Of a DNA stretch of 64,000 bases, positions 44,201 through 52,662 are shown piece after piece. The DNA comes from Acidicapsa ligni. GTDB taxonomy: Bacteria > Acidobacteriota > Terriglobia > Terriglobales > Acidobacteriaceae. The translations under genes were made by a program, and so were the position numbers. The first letter of the stretch is position 1; each line of letters begins with the position of its first letter. The notes below the pieces were generated by a model. That model worked only from the letters and a program-made list of their open reading frames with translations. It was not told where the DNA came from and made no database searches. The stretch covers positions 1 to 64,000 of the forward strand of contig NZ_JAGSYG010000005.1 in NCBI RefSeq assembly GCF_025685655.1, in the 5' to 3' direction.

Positions 44201-45985
44201 CCATGCCTGCTCGCCGGTCTCTTCCGATTCCCATACGAGGCTGCCGCCCTCGGCCATGCCATCCAGCGGATTGGTATGCGTGAACGCCTTCGGATCGCAG
44301 CACAGCACTACATTGACATGCCGCAAATCGCAGTTCACGCGAATGCGATCTTTTGCCGCTACCATGAAGTAGCTGGTCGGCGCACCCTTTTTCTCCGAAC
44401 CATATTTTGGATTCGCGCTGACGTGAATGATCTCCTTTGGATTGCCAAGGTCATCCACAATGCCATCGCGATCGAACAACAGATCGTTCAAATCGCCAAT
44501 GATTGCGCCGAGATTTTTGCCGGTCGTAATCGCGCCCCATCCGCCAATGGAATGGAAGCGCACTGCAACCGCACCTTCCGGCAGCAGGGAAGGTGTCTCG
44601 GTCGAATTCACACTGTAAGGATGATCGATGCCCAGCACGATAAAGGAAGCACCATCGGCAGCGGTCTTTCCATCCTTGCGTGCGCGTCCCGCAGCCGCGT
44701 ATTCATAGGCAGCGATAATGTGTTCCGGCCTGAAGTCACGCGAACCAAGTCCGTATGTGCCGGAGAAAATCCGCGGCATCTCTGCAGCGGTCATCGCAGG
44801 GAGCGCTTCTTCCTCAGGACGGCCAGCATACAGAATCGCGCCCTGCACAGCCTTGTTCAGAGCAGTGCGGATATCGCGTCCCAGCGGATTGTCGCCGCTC
44901 ATCGCTTCGTCTGTACGCTCCAGGATGATCACGTTCTTCTTGCCCTTCAGCGCCTTTACAATCGCCGCCTCAGGGAAAGGACGAATTACATTCACATGGA
45001 TCGAACCAACCGAAGCACCACGCGTTTCGCGCAAATAATCGACTGCGGCTTCGATGTTCTCAGCCGCTGAACCAAGCGAAACAAACACGGTCTCCGCGTC
45101 TTCGCATTTGTGTTCGGAGAGCAGTCCATACACGCGGCCTGTCAACTCGCCGAAATCTTTGTAAGCCGCTTCCAGCATTTCGAGAATGGGCTCGACGAAG
45201 TTATTTCGCCGCGCCACGATTCCCTGCATGTAGTGCTCCTGATTTTGCACCGGGCCGAGCAGCAATGGGTTTGCAAGATCGATCATCGCCGGTACGCGCC
45301 GACGTTTCGGTCCGAACAGAGTCCGCTGCGCTTCTGTAGGAGTATCAATCAGATCTTCAGGCGCGCCCAGATACTCGCGAATCAACTCGGACTCATGCTT
45401 GTAGAACGTTCGCTCCAGATGCGAAGTCAGAAAGCCATCCTGAATATTCATGCCCGGCGTCAAGCTCAATTCGGTTACGCGGCGCAAGACAAGCGCCTGG
45501 TCCGCAGCCTGCTGCGCGTCCTTACCGAAGATCATGATCCAACCGGTATCGAGTGCACCGTAGATATCGTCGTGACCGCAATGCACATTCAGAGCATGCT
45601 TGGTGAGCGCACGCGCGCCCACTTCGAGCACCATCGTCGAACATTTACCCGGTGCGTGGTAATACTGTTCCACGCCATACACAATGCCTTGCCCCGAGGT
45701 GAAATTCACGACGCGCTTGCCGCAAACTGAGTGAGCAATCGCACCACCCTGGGCAGCATGTTCTCCCTCGGTCTCGATCGCAATCGTGTTATGCCCGAAG
45801 ACATTCAGATTGCCTTCCGCATACGCCTGCTGGAACAGCTCTCCACCCTCAGTCGACGGGGTAATGGGATAGAACACACCCGCATCGGCAATGCGTGTTT
45901 CCGTGTGATACGCAATCAACTGGTTGCCGTTGGCGGTAATGCGAATGCCGGGGTAACGTGCCCCTTTGCGTGCATCGATTGTCAT
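41243..45985 (-). CDS. Extra-long pyruvate:ferredoxin (flavodoxin) oxidoreductase
   Basis: The 1580-residue single-chain enzyme oxidatively decarboxylates pyruvate to acetyl-CoA, reducing ferredoxin or flavodoxin. Domain order is as in NifJ: N-terminal POR domain (from ITANGNQLIAYHTETRIADAGVFYPITPS), transketolase C-like domain (VFVSLGSAAENIEAAVDYL), gamma domain (VRFHSIGGWGAITTGKNLG), two [4Fe-4S] motifs at about residue 800 (CTQCMECIAAC) and 937 (CKGCGACVTAC), and the TPP domain with CAGCGEK near 1020 and GDGGIGDIGYQN near 1250. Classical enzymes have about 1170-1230 residues; the extra length lies between the two ferredoxin motifs (about 137 versus 56 residues) and in the TPP domain. AGGGAGAG precedes the ATG. 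Confidence 0.93.
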   Translation of the reverse strand: MTIDARKGARYPGIRITANGNQLIAYHTETRIADAGVFYPITPSTEGGELFQQAYAEGNLNVFGHNTIAIETEGEHAAQGGAIAHSVCGKRVVNFTSGQGIVYGVEQYYHAPGKCSTMVLEVGARALTKHALNVHCGHDDIYGALDTGWIMIFGKDAQQAADQALVLRRVTELSLTPGMNIQDGFLTSHLERTFYKHESELIREYLGAPEDLIDTPTEAQRTLFGPKRRRVPAMIDLANPLLLGPVQNQEHYMQGIVARRNNFVEPILEMLEAAYKDFGELTGRVYGLLSEHKCEDAETVFVSLGSAAENIEAAVDYLRETRGASVGSIHVNVIRPFPEAAIVKALKGKKNVIILERTDEAMSGDNPLGRDIRTALNKAVQGAILYAGRPEEEALPAMTAAEMPRIFSGTYGLGSRDFRPEHIIAAYEYAAAGRARKDGKTAADGASFIVLGIDHPYSVNSTETPSLLPEGAVAVRFHSIGGWGAITTGKNLGAIIGDLNDLLFDRDGIVDDLGNPKEIIHVSANPKYGSEKKGAPTSYFMVAAKDRIRVNCDLRHVNVVLCCDPKAFTHTNPLDGMAEGGSLVWESEETGEQAWERLPQWARKQIVDMKIRVFTLPGFKIAREATDRADLQLRMQGNAFLGAFFAVSPLLEEFGIDQDKYREVVYKQYVKKFGKLGDAVVQSNMEVMTKGFELVAEIAIGELSAPDRSSLRGAALLPVLIEAETGGSCGSGCRSHALPAGQKDRAPINLLTTFDSEFRSNYGYDQPATPLSALGMIAAATGDTASKYVARRETPLYIPENCTQCMECIAACPDTALPNTSQELETVLRTAVMRYVTDFGDRAKLLSLVPQIESMARVSMNEAVAKKLTIPMPEILLNVTETISTENGGISEQAKSQFAKIISQVPLAYTKVNAIFSSPERKKAGSGGVFSIFVSDLCKGCGACVTACGDHDALRMVAETETVNAEHETGTAFLDLLPDTSQKFLGLFNAASPADSKTATLRNLLMVRSNYDALVSGDGACAGCGEKSVLRAIAAVTEAYMRPVYHTKSDRLVGKAGELEKTGPAKLAALAEKNPEEYALLKQLMAHLILGLGGENTEDTKSRIAAHEAANGAITDLQIIDALAAILLTEAFNHKSLQPIDGRLANGMSVMAMAAHTGCNTVYGSTAPNNPHPYPWMNSLFQDGVTVGWLMGESFIVDHARRSVIPERLTDAILTRDENVISPREYYEFTHFTDATMTDLEIVELPKVWVVGGDGGIGDIGYQNTSKVILQNRPNVKVLMLDTQVYSNTGGQNSDSTPMLGGNDMNVFGSATQGKNVEKKTVAETFLAGHGSPFVAQISMANAPKMYRAILDGLEYRGTAFIQSFTTCQPEHGVADDMALMQAQRVRDSRGVPEFIFNPRLGETYQEAIDVKGNPMPDMDWYSTKDKETGEVSRYTVAHWCVTEARFRNHLKKVKKEASEKMISLDNMLVRITQQDAVYRRYLDPAHRSFIPDFGVYITLPGSKGLEYRAISRQLVLFCVERRKAWRMLQSKAGITNKEYVAQKAILADVDAGKLPVADLLARGDELLQERLGNLVPAKV

Positions 45986-46199
45986 GGTTCTCTCCCTGAA
46001 GCAAGCGTATGGTTCCCTGATTTTGACTGAACCCAGTTACGGTCGCGGCGCCTAAATCCAGATGGGATCTAAGGAATCTATAAGGCACACCGTGCATGGG
46101 ATTGTAATTCCAGCGGACTAGGTGCCGCAAATAACCGTGTTACCTGCTGGGATAGACGTAAAATCCGCATGGAGAGACATCCCGCTATTCGCCGAAACC

Positions 46200-46215
46200 G
46201 TCCAATCAATTGGAC
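46200..46215. promoter_or_regulatory. 16-bp palindrome in the divergent region
   Basis: GTCCAATCAATTGGAC has perfect 7-base arms around a CA centre. It lies 109 bp before the secreted-protein ATG and 215 bp from the oxidoreductase ATG. It could be an operator for either direction; no regulator can be assigned. Confidence 0.35.
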
Positions 46216-46247
46216 TTACAGGGGAAGTTGGAGCATCTTTACAAAAG

Positions 46248-46309
46248 AGCGATTTCTGCATCCAGCGATTTTTGCATCCAACCAGAAAACATCTAACCAG
46301 AAAAAGCTC
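46248..46309. repeat. Two back-to-back tandem duplications before a start codon
   Basis: AGCGATTTCTGCATCC is followed by AGCGATTTTTGCATCC (16 bp each, one mismatch), and immediately after come AACCAGAAAACATCT and AACCAGAAAAAGCTC (15 bp each). The array ends about 14 bp before the ATG at 46324, so it would lie in the 5' leader. Confidence 0.8.
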
Positions 46310-46323
46310 GATAAAAGAGGAAT

Positions 46324-49300
46324 ATGAAATTCAGAGTTCACGTGCATCCTACTTTTGCTTTACTTCTGGCTCCGTTTTTTCTGGGATTGCTACTCTGGTC
46401 GCGTCCATCTTTTTCTGCCGCTCCGGCCCCAACTGCAGGTCCTGCTCCTCTTCAGCCTCTGAGTGGTCCCTTTGCAACTCCATTAGCTCTCAACAACTTT
46501 GATCCTGCCGCTGCGGGGGAGTGGTTTGACGGCTCGGAACATCCGCTGGCCAATCCTACATTGTTACGACAGCTTCTTTGGACGCAGACGGTCGGTCCGT
46601 GGGGGCCTGTTCTGAAGTTTGGAGTATCCAATCAGCCCGGCCCACGTCACCTGCGCCTCGGTTTCGCCAGCCCGATTTCGATTGGATCTATCCTGGTTAG
46701 CGGCGGCGATGTTATCAGCGTTCTGCGGCCCGGCGCAAAGTATCCCGGCAACCTTGCCGATGACAGCCAATGGATTCCCGCCCAGCATATCGTCAACCAT
46801 GAGCTATCCACATCCGATGTCGGGACGGGTACCTTCGCGCTCTGGATTTTGCCCAGCAATACGAGTACACGCGCCATTCGCTTTACTCACGTTGCGGCGC
46901 TTACTGATCCGAGTTATCCAGGCACACTCGGCGGCGTGTATCTGCTATCAACCCGGTTAGCTAACCTGGCACCACAGGCAGTAGTCGCGACCAGTTCTAA
47001 CAACAGCAAGGCCTCGTTGCTGATCGATGAACAATACAATGGCTGGCATCTCTGGGATAACGGCCCTGACTTTCATCACGCGGTCACTGCTTCCGATCCC
47101 GAATGGATTGTGCTTACGTGGCCCAAGCCCATTGCGCTTCAGGGATTGGCAGCTCTCTGGGCTGGCTTCAATGCCGCCGACGTGCAGACGTTTCAAGGCC
47201 CGGACACCATTGCACCGCAAAATGCGCCTGAGTCCGACTGGCATTCCGTGGGCCAGCAATATGCGCTGCGCAGCCAATATCCACGCGCCTTGGGCGTTGA
47301 TTGGATGGACTTCGGCAAGACGGTGCAGACACGTGCCATCCGTCTGCGCATGACTGAAGTCACAGACGAGTCGCATCATCAGCATCTTGCCGGTCAAACG
47401 AAGAATGGCACACGCGTATGGCTTGGTGAACTCATGGCTCTCAGCCTACTCGGATCAGGCGAGCTTCACATAACTGCGTTGCCTGCGCTGGCTGCTGCCG
47501 GTCCGCATCCACCCATCCCCGTAAGATTTACTCTCGATGCGCCGGGCTATGTAAGCCTTGTGATTGACGATGCGCAAGGCAATCGCGTTCGCAACCTGGT
47601 TTCCGACACGTGGTTTGAAGCAGGCGCAAACACTGTGTGGTGGGATGGTACGGACGATCTGCAACGCAATCCCGATGCTGCCGCGCACGGTGTCTATCTT
47701 ATCCCTACGCACTTTGTCGCACCGGGCCACTATGAGGTGCGCGGCTTGTTTCATAAAGCTATCGATCTTCACTACGAATTCTCCATCTATAACGCGGGGC
47801 ATCCCGCGTGGGATACGGCAGACGGCAAAGGCGGATGGCTCACTAATCACACTCCGCCATCCAGTGCACTCTTTCTGCCTGCGGATAAAGCACCTGGCGG
47901 TAAGCCACTCGTCTATCTAGGTAGTTATGTAAGTGAAGGCGGGTCCGGCCTGGCGTGGGTCGATCTCGATGGCAACAAGCAAGGAGGCCGCGGCTGGGTT
48001 GGCGGCTCATGGACGGCTGCTCCATTTATCGCCCAGGATAAGGGTGCGCAGGCGGATGCAAACACCTATGCCTATGTGGGTGCATCCTGGCGTGATGAAG
48101 CGAGTAAGAGTACGAATTACAGCAAGGGCATAGTTCGAATTACGGCTCTTACTAATCATGGCGATAAGTCGGTCCTTGTTTACAATTTTGATCCTGGAGA
48201 TAAAGTCGATCGCGATACAACGGGAAAGATCAATTGGATGCTTCAGATGGATGGACTCGCAGTTCAGAATAAGTTACTCGTTGTAAGCCTGAATCGCATG
48301 AATCAACTGCTTTTCATCGATGCTGCCTCGGGCAAGTCTCTTGGAGCAATTCAAGTCGAAAGTCCACGCGGTCTGATCTTTGATGCACAGGGCCGACTGC
48401 TTGTCCTCTCTGGCAAAACGCTTCTGCGCTATGTAATTCCGAATGCAACGACGAACTTTCATCCGGAGCAATTGCCCAAGCCAGAGAGCATTCTTCGCAG
48501 TGGACTCGAAGACCCGGCGGGATTAACGCTCGATGCATCCGGCAACGTGTACATCAGCGATCGCGGCAATTCGAGCCAGGTCAAAGTCTTCTCTGAATCA
48601 GGCAAGCTGCTGCGCTCCATTGGTCGTGCCGGGCCATCGCAGGCTGGTCCCTATGATGCAGAGCACATGAATAATCCCAAAGGCATGGCCGTCGATAGCA
48701 ACAACCATCTATGGGTCACTGAAGAAGACTTTCAGCCGAAGCGCGTCAGCCTTTGGACTCTTGATGGAAGATTTCTGAAAGCCTTCTATGGGCCGTCTGA
48801 GTATGGCGGCGGCGGGTCCATTGATCCTACCGATAAGACGCTCTTCTACTACCATGCTATGCAGTTCAAGCTGGACTGGAAGGCGGGTAACTATGCAATC
48901 GATTCCATTCTCTATCGGCCCGGTAGCGACGATCTTGTTCTACCTAAATTTGGCGCGCCCACTACAGTTATCTATCACGGCCATCATCGCTATTTCACCA
49001 ACTGCTATCTTGGCTATCCGATCTTTGGCGCCAGCGTCGGCATGATTTTTCTTGATGAGAATGGAACGCTCCATCCGGTAGCAGCGTTGGGCAAAGCAAA
49101 TGACTGGCCCGTTCTGCAGACAGATGCATTCAAGCCGCGCTGGCCGCAGGGCGTTAACCCTGCGAGCAGCTCTCCTCAAGATGCAGTGCAGTTCTCCTGG
49201 TCCGATGCGAACGGCAACGGCAAGGTCGATCCTGAAGAGGTTATCTTCGTCAAGGCCGACACGCGCTCCATCACAGTTATGCCCGATCTCTCGGTGATAG

Positions 49301-50736
49301 ACGCCTTCGTCGACGGCAAGGCGATGCGTTATCAGCCTGCCACATTTACTGCGGATGGCGTTCCGGCTTACGACGTTCGTAAAGGCGAGGTCATCGTAGA
49401 CGGCGTGCAAAAACCGAAGGGAGATGGAGGTGGACAGGCTCTCTATGCTCCGCAACAGACTGTCCTCACCACGGCACCGCTGCCTTTTGCAGGCGAGAGT
49501 GTAGGTGGTGTCGATAGCCATAACCATCGCTGGAGTTATCCCAGCCTGTGGCCCGGCTTGCATCCTTCTCACAGCGCTCCTGTGCCTGATCGCCCAGGCG
49601 AACTCATTGGAACGACGCGCCTGCTTGGAGACTTCATTCATCCATCTACACCGGACGTAGGCCCGGTGTGGGGAATCAACAGCAACGCTGGAGATATGTA
49701 TCTCTTTACTGCAGATGGTTTCTTTATTACACAACTCTTTCAGGATTCGAGATCGGGTAAGTCATGGGCCATGCCCGCGCCCCAGCGCAATATGCTTTTG
49801 AACGATCTAACGCTGCATGATGAGAACTTTTTTCCAACACTGACACAGACTCCCGATGGCAACGTATATGTAATCGACGGTGGGCGAACCAGCATTGTGC
49901 GTGTCGATGGGCTGAACACGATGCGTCATCTGCCTACGTTCTCTCTCGATCTAACATCCGGACAGTTACTCGATGCCCAGAGATACATGACGCAGCATGA
50001 ACTGGCGCGGCAGCAGGCCTCCGGAGAGAACTCCCTGCAGGTAACTGTTCGCACAGGTTCAACACCCACGCTGGATGCAGTCGCGAGCAAGATGAAAGAT
50101 GCGAAGTGGGCAACCATAGATCGCCGCATTACCCAGGTAGGCTGGAGCCAAAAACCGGATCTTGTCGAGGCCGCTATCACGATTGCAGGCGATCGTCTGT
50201 TCGCGTCCTTTCACTCCGGCGATCCCAAACTGCTGCAAAACGCGGGTGGTGTAGCCAATGCTCCATTCAAGACTGGTGGCGCGCTTGATCTCATGATCGG
50301 AGCCAACCCCAATGCAAATCCACAACGCCAGTCGCCTGTTGCGGGTGATATTCGCCTGCTGGTTTATCAAGTTGCAGGACAGACCAAGGCAATGCTGTAT
50401 CGCGCTGTCGTATCGGGGACAAAAGATCCAGTGCCGTTCTCATCTCCATCGCGAACGATCACGCTCGACCAGGTAGAGGATGTAAGTGGTCTCGTGGAGC
50501 TATCTTCCAGTGCTGGCAATTACACCTTCTCCATCCCCCTTAAGACCATCGGACTCAAGCCTGTCGCAGGTGAAAAGATCAAGGCTGATGTGGGAATTCT
50601 GCGCGGTAATGGAACGCAGACGACACAGCGTGTCTACTGGAATAACAAGGCTACAGGCATAACATCCGATGTGCCGAGCGAAGCAGAGCTTGTGCCTAAT
50701 CTCTGGGGCGAATGGCAGTTTCAGTCTGCTAATTAA
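46324..50736 (+). CDS. Giant secreted NHL/beta-propeller protein
   Basis: A 1470-residue protein with a clear signal peptide (about 1-31, LLAPFFLGLLLWSRPSFSAA). A region around 400-480 resembles the FlgD Ig-like fold (LVIDDAQGNRVRNLVSDTW ... ANTVWWDGTDD). NHL-type propeller repeats follow (DPAGLTLDASGNVYISDRGNS near 730, NPKGMAVDSNNHLWVTEED near 783, and TPDGNVYVIDGG near 1177). An EF-hand-like calcium loop, DANGNGKVDPEEV, occurs near 960. No catalytic motif was recognised; it may bind or degrade extracellular carbohydrate or be a surface scaffold. AGAGG precedes the ATG by four bases. It is monocistronic, and the next gene on this strand begins 250 bp on. Confidence 0.75.
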   Translation: MKFRVHVHPTFALLLAPFFLGLLLWSRPSFSAAPAPTAGPAPLQPLSGPFATPLALNNFDPAAAGEWFDGSEHPLANPTLLRQLLWTQTVGPWGPVLKFGVSNQPGPRHLRLGFASPISIGSILVSGGDVISVLRPGAKYPGNLADDSQWIPAQHIVNHELSTSDVGTGTFALWILPSNTSTRAIRFTHVAALTDPSYPGTLGGVYLLSTRLANLAPQAVVATSSNNSKASLLIDEQYNGWHLWDNGPDFHHAVTASDPEWIVLTWPKPIALQGLAALWAGFNAADVQTFQGPDTIAPQNAPESDWHSVGQQYALRSQYPRALGVDWMDFGKTVQTRAIRLRMTEVTDESHHQHLAGQTKNGTRVWLGELMALSLLGSGELHITALPALAAAGPHPPIPVRFTLDAPGYVSLVIDDAQGNRVRNLVSDTWFEAGANTVWWDGTDDLQRNPDAAAHGVYLIPTHFVAPGHYEVRGLFHKAIDLHYEFSIYNAGHPAWDTADGKGGWLTNHTPPSSALFLPADKAPGGKPLVYLGSYVSEGGSGLAWVDLDGNKQGGRGWVGGSWTAAPFIAQDKGAQADANTYAYVGASWRDEASKSTNYSKGIVRITALTNHGDKSVLVYNFDPGDKVDRDTTGKINWMLQMDGLAVQNKLLVVSLNRMNQLLFIDAASGKSLGAIQVESPRGLIFDAQGRLLVLSGKTLLRYVIPNATTNFHPEQLPKPESILRSGLEDPAGLTLDASGNVYISDRGNSSQVKVFSESGKLLRSIGRAGPSQAGPYDAEHMNNPKGMAVDSNNHLWVTEEDFQPKRVSLWTLDGRFLKAFYGPSEYGGGGSIDPTDKTLFYYHAMQFKLDWKAGNYAIDSILYRPGSDDLVLPKFGAPTTVIYHGHHRYFTNCYLGYPIFGASVGMIFLDENGTLHPVAALGKANDWPVLQTDAFKPRWPQGVNPASSSPQDAVQFSWSDANGNGKVDPEEVIFVKADTRSITVMPDLSVIDAFVDGKAMRYQPATFTADGVPAYDVRKGEVIVDGVQKPKGDGGGQALYAPQQTVLTTAPLPFAGESVGGVDSHNHRWSYPSLWPGLHPSHSAPVPDRPGELIGTTRLLGDFIHPSTPDVGPVWGINSNAGDMYLFTADGFFITQLFQDSRSGKSWAMPAPQRNMLLNDLTLHDENFFPTLTQTPDGNVYVIDGGRTSIVRVDGLNTMRHLPTFSLDLTSGQLLDAQRYMTQHELARQQASGENSLQVTVRTGSTPTLDAVASKMKDAKWATIDRRITQVGWSQKPDLVEAAITIAGDRLFASFHSGDPKLLQNAGGVANAPFKTGGALDLMIGANPNANPQRQSPVAGDIRLLVYQVAGQTKAMLYRAVVSGTKDPVPFSSPSRTITLDQVEDVSGLVELSSSAGNYTFSIPLKTIGLKPVAGEKIKADVGILRGNGTQTTQRVYWNNKATGITSDVPSEAELVPNLWGEWQFQSAN

Positions 50737-50986
50737 CTTTGAACACGCTTGTCGAGCCTTCAATGCGTATGAGAAACAGCGACCCTGCTTGTTTAATTGC
50801 AAAAGGCATTACCTTTGATTGCATCGCGAATGAAACTCACTAAGCAGTGAGCCGTATTGGTCAGACAGGGGTTTATGCGTTTATTACAGTCAGATAGCTT
50901 ACAAACGACCGCCCCTCACGCACCACGCAAGAGGACGCGCCACAATTCCAGTTGCTCTCAAGTGAATTCAAAAGCGGACAAATGCG

Positions 50987-51775
50987 ATGGCTACATCCCC
51001 CTCAATCCAGATGCGCACCAACCCAATCTCTGCGGTGTTGGAGTGGTTCGGTGAGTTAGGGATATTCACTGCACAGGTTCTCAAGGCAGCTTTTACGCTG
51101 CCGTTTGAGTGGTCTGAGTTTGTTCGTCAGTTAGATGAAATCGGCGCGAGATCACTTCCACTCGTAGCCCTTGCGGGCTCGGCGATTGGAGTTGTTCTCG
51201 CGCTTGAGACCCGATATAGCCTGGTGCGTTTCGGCGCCAAGTCACTGCTGCCTACAACAATCGTGTTTGCTGTAGTCACAGAGATGAGTCCCATCATCAC
51301 GGGCCTCGTGGTCAGTGGCCGTGTTGGTGCAGGCATCGGCGCTGAGTTGGCTGCGATGAAAGTAACTGAGCAGATCGACGCGATTGAGGCATCGGCAGTC
51401 GATCCATACAAGCTGCTCGCTGTTACACGCATTGCTGCTTGTATCCTCGCGCTTCCACTGCTGACACTTGCCGCATCGTTCTGCGGAGTGCTGATGGGAT
51501 GGGTGACGAATACGCTGATCGAGCCCATTTCGCTGATGCGATTTATCAATACCGGATTCAACAACGCGAGCTTCAAAGACTTTCTTCCGCCGACATTCAA
51601 GACCTGTGTCTTTGGCCTGATCATTGGCCTCATCGCGTGCTACCAGGGGATGCGGGCGAGGGGGGGAGCTGAGGGTGTTGGAACCTCTGCCACAACGTCC
51701 GTAGTGCTGTCTTCGTTATTCGTGATTCTGGCTGACGTGGTTCTCGTCAAGCTGATCATCCTTATCTTTCCGTAG
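50987..51775 (+). CDS. mlaE: MlaE-family ABC transporter permease
   Basis: The 262-residue inner-membrane permease of the Mla/MCE lipid-trafficking system, which moves phospholipids between inner and outer membrane. It has about five to six helices and the family hallmark VVSGRVGAGIGAELAAMKVTEQIDAIEASAVDPYKLLAVTRI, plus GLIACYQGMRARGGAEGVGTSATTSVV near the C-terminus. It starts the mlaE-mlaF-mlaD operon. The spacer 50737-50986 contains a small hairpin (CTCACT-AAGC-AGTGAG at 50836-50851) and nothing else recognised. Confidence 0.93.
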   Translation: MATSPSIQMRTNPISAVLEWFGELGIFTAQVLKAAFTLPFEWSEFVRQLDEIGARSLPLVALAGSAIGVVLALETRYSLVRFGAKSLLPTTIVFAVVTEMSPIITGLVVSGRVGAGIGAELAAMKVTEQIDAIEASAVDPYKLLAVTRIAACILALPLLTLAASFCGVLMGWVTNTLIEPISLMRFINTGFNNASFKDFLPPTFKTCVFGLIIGLIACYQGMRARGGAEGVGTSATTSVVLSSLFVILADVVLVKLIILIFP

Positions 51776-51791
51776 GTGTTCGATCTTACGT

Positions 51792-51830
51792 GTCAGAAAC
51801 AACGAGTCAGAAATGGCACCAGAAATAGCG
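51792..51830. repeat. Short duplication upstream of the ATPase gene
   Basis: GTCAGAAACAACGA at 51792-51805 is followed by GTCAGAAATGGCAC at 51806-51819 and a decayed third unit, CAGAAATAGCGG, before the ATG at 51839. The final unit supplies the GGGAG ribosome-binding site. It lies in the short gap between mlaE and mlaF. Confidence 0.6.
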
Positions 51831-51838
51831 GGAGAAAT

Positions 51839-52654
51839 ATGCAAGTGAATTCGGATAACCCGGCGGCTTTAACTCCCGCGGTGCTAACTCAGGCCAGACA
51901 TAAAGACGCAGAGGGGTTCGTCGACGCGATTGTTATCGACGACGTTCATAAATCTTTTGGTGAACAGAAGGTGCTCGATGGGGTCTCATTCACTATTCGC
52001 AGAGGAGAGACGATGGCGGTGCTGGGGCGCAGCGGCACGGGCAAGAGCGTTCTGTTGCGCATCATCGTAGGTCTGCAAAAACCGGATCAAGGGGCGGCTA
52101 CAATCCTCGGCCAGAACATGGCCGAAGCGACACCGGATCAGCTACGCGCAGTCCGCGTACAGATGGGTTTTCTCTTTCAACATGCGGCGTTGTACGACTC
52201 TCTAACTGTTGAAGAAAATGTGGCATTTCCTCTCATCCATCACCGCCCGGATATCGCCAAGGCAGAGGTGCATGACAGGGTTGAAATGCTGCTTAAAGAA
52301 GTAGGCCTGGAGGGGCATCTCAACAAGATGCCATCTAACATTTCAGGTGGCATGCAGAAGCGAGTTGGCCTGGCAAGAGCACTGGCGCTTGACCCAGTCA
52401 TTCTGATGCTAGATGAGCCCACTGCCGGCCTCGATCCAATTGGCTCCGGCGAGATCGATGAGTTGATTGTGAAGTTGCAACAGGAGCACCAGATGGCTTC
52501 AATCGTGGTTACGCATGACCTGATCAGTGCTCGCAGTATCTCGACGCGCATTGCGTTGCTGGATAAAGGAAAGATCGTCATTGAAGGAAGTTTTGAGGAT
52601 CTGCAAAAGAGCGACGAACCATTCGTATCGAAATTTCTGCATCGGGACTCGTAG
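51839..52654 (+). CDS. mlaF: Mla-type ABC transporter ATP-binding protein
   Basis: The 271-residue ATPase energises lipid transport with MlaE. It has the Walker A GRSGTGKSVLL, Q-loop FLFQHAALYDSLTVEENVAFPL, ABC signature NISGGMQKRVGLARALALDP, Walker B VILMLDEPTAGLDPIGS and switch His VVTHD. The QHAALYDSLTVEENVAFPL segment is typical of the MlaF/Ttg2A group. GGGAG lies five bases before the ATG at 51839; the frame is open back to 51776 but has no signal there. The N-terminal extension of about 35 residues before the ABC fold is unusual. Confidence 0.94.
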   Translation: MQVNSDNPAALTPAVLTQARHKDAEGFVDAIVIDDVHKSFGEQKVLDGVSFTIRRGETMAVLGRSGTGKSVLLRIIVGLQKPDQGAATILGQNMAEATPDQLRAVRVQMGFLFQHAALYDSLTVEENVAFPLIHHRPDIAKAEVHDRVEMLLKEVGLEGHLNKMPSNISGGMQKRVGLARALALDPVILMLDEPTAGLDPIGSGEIDELIVKLQQEHQMASIVVTHDLISARSISTRIALLDKGKIVIEGSFEDLQKSDEPFVSKFLHRDS

Positions 52655-52662
52655 GAGAAACT

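Larger units (their letters stand above)
45986..46323. other. Divergent regulatory region with a palindrome and tandem duplications
   Basis: No gene is supported here. It separates the oxidoreductase from the secreted NHL protein. A perfect palindrome, GTCCAAT-CA-ATTGGAC, lies at 46200-46215. Directly upstream of the NHL gene start are two consecutive short duplications (46248-46279 and 46280-46309). Confidence 0.6.

Noticed and set aside
44090..45070. 326-codon open frame (and neighbours at 42110 and 45110) on the plus strand
   Set aside because: All are antisense to the pyruvate:ferredoxin oxidoreductase; no ribosome-binding site or family resemblance.
48940..49734. 264-codon minus-strand frame
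   Set aside because: Antisense to the secreted propeller gene and without recognisable features.
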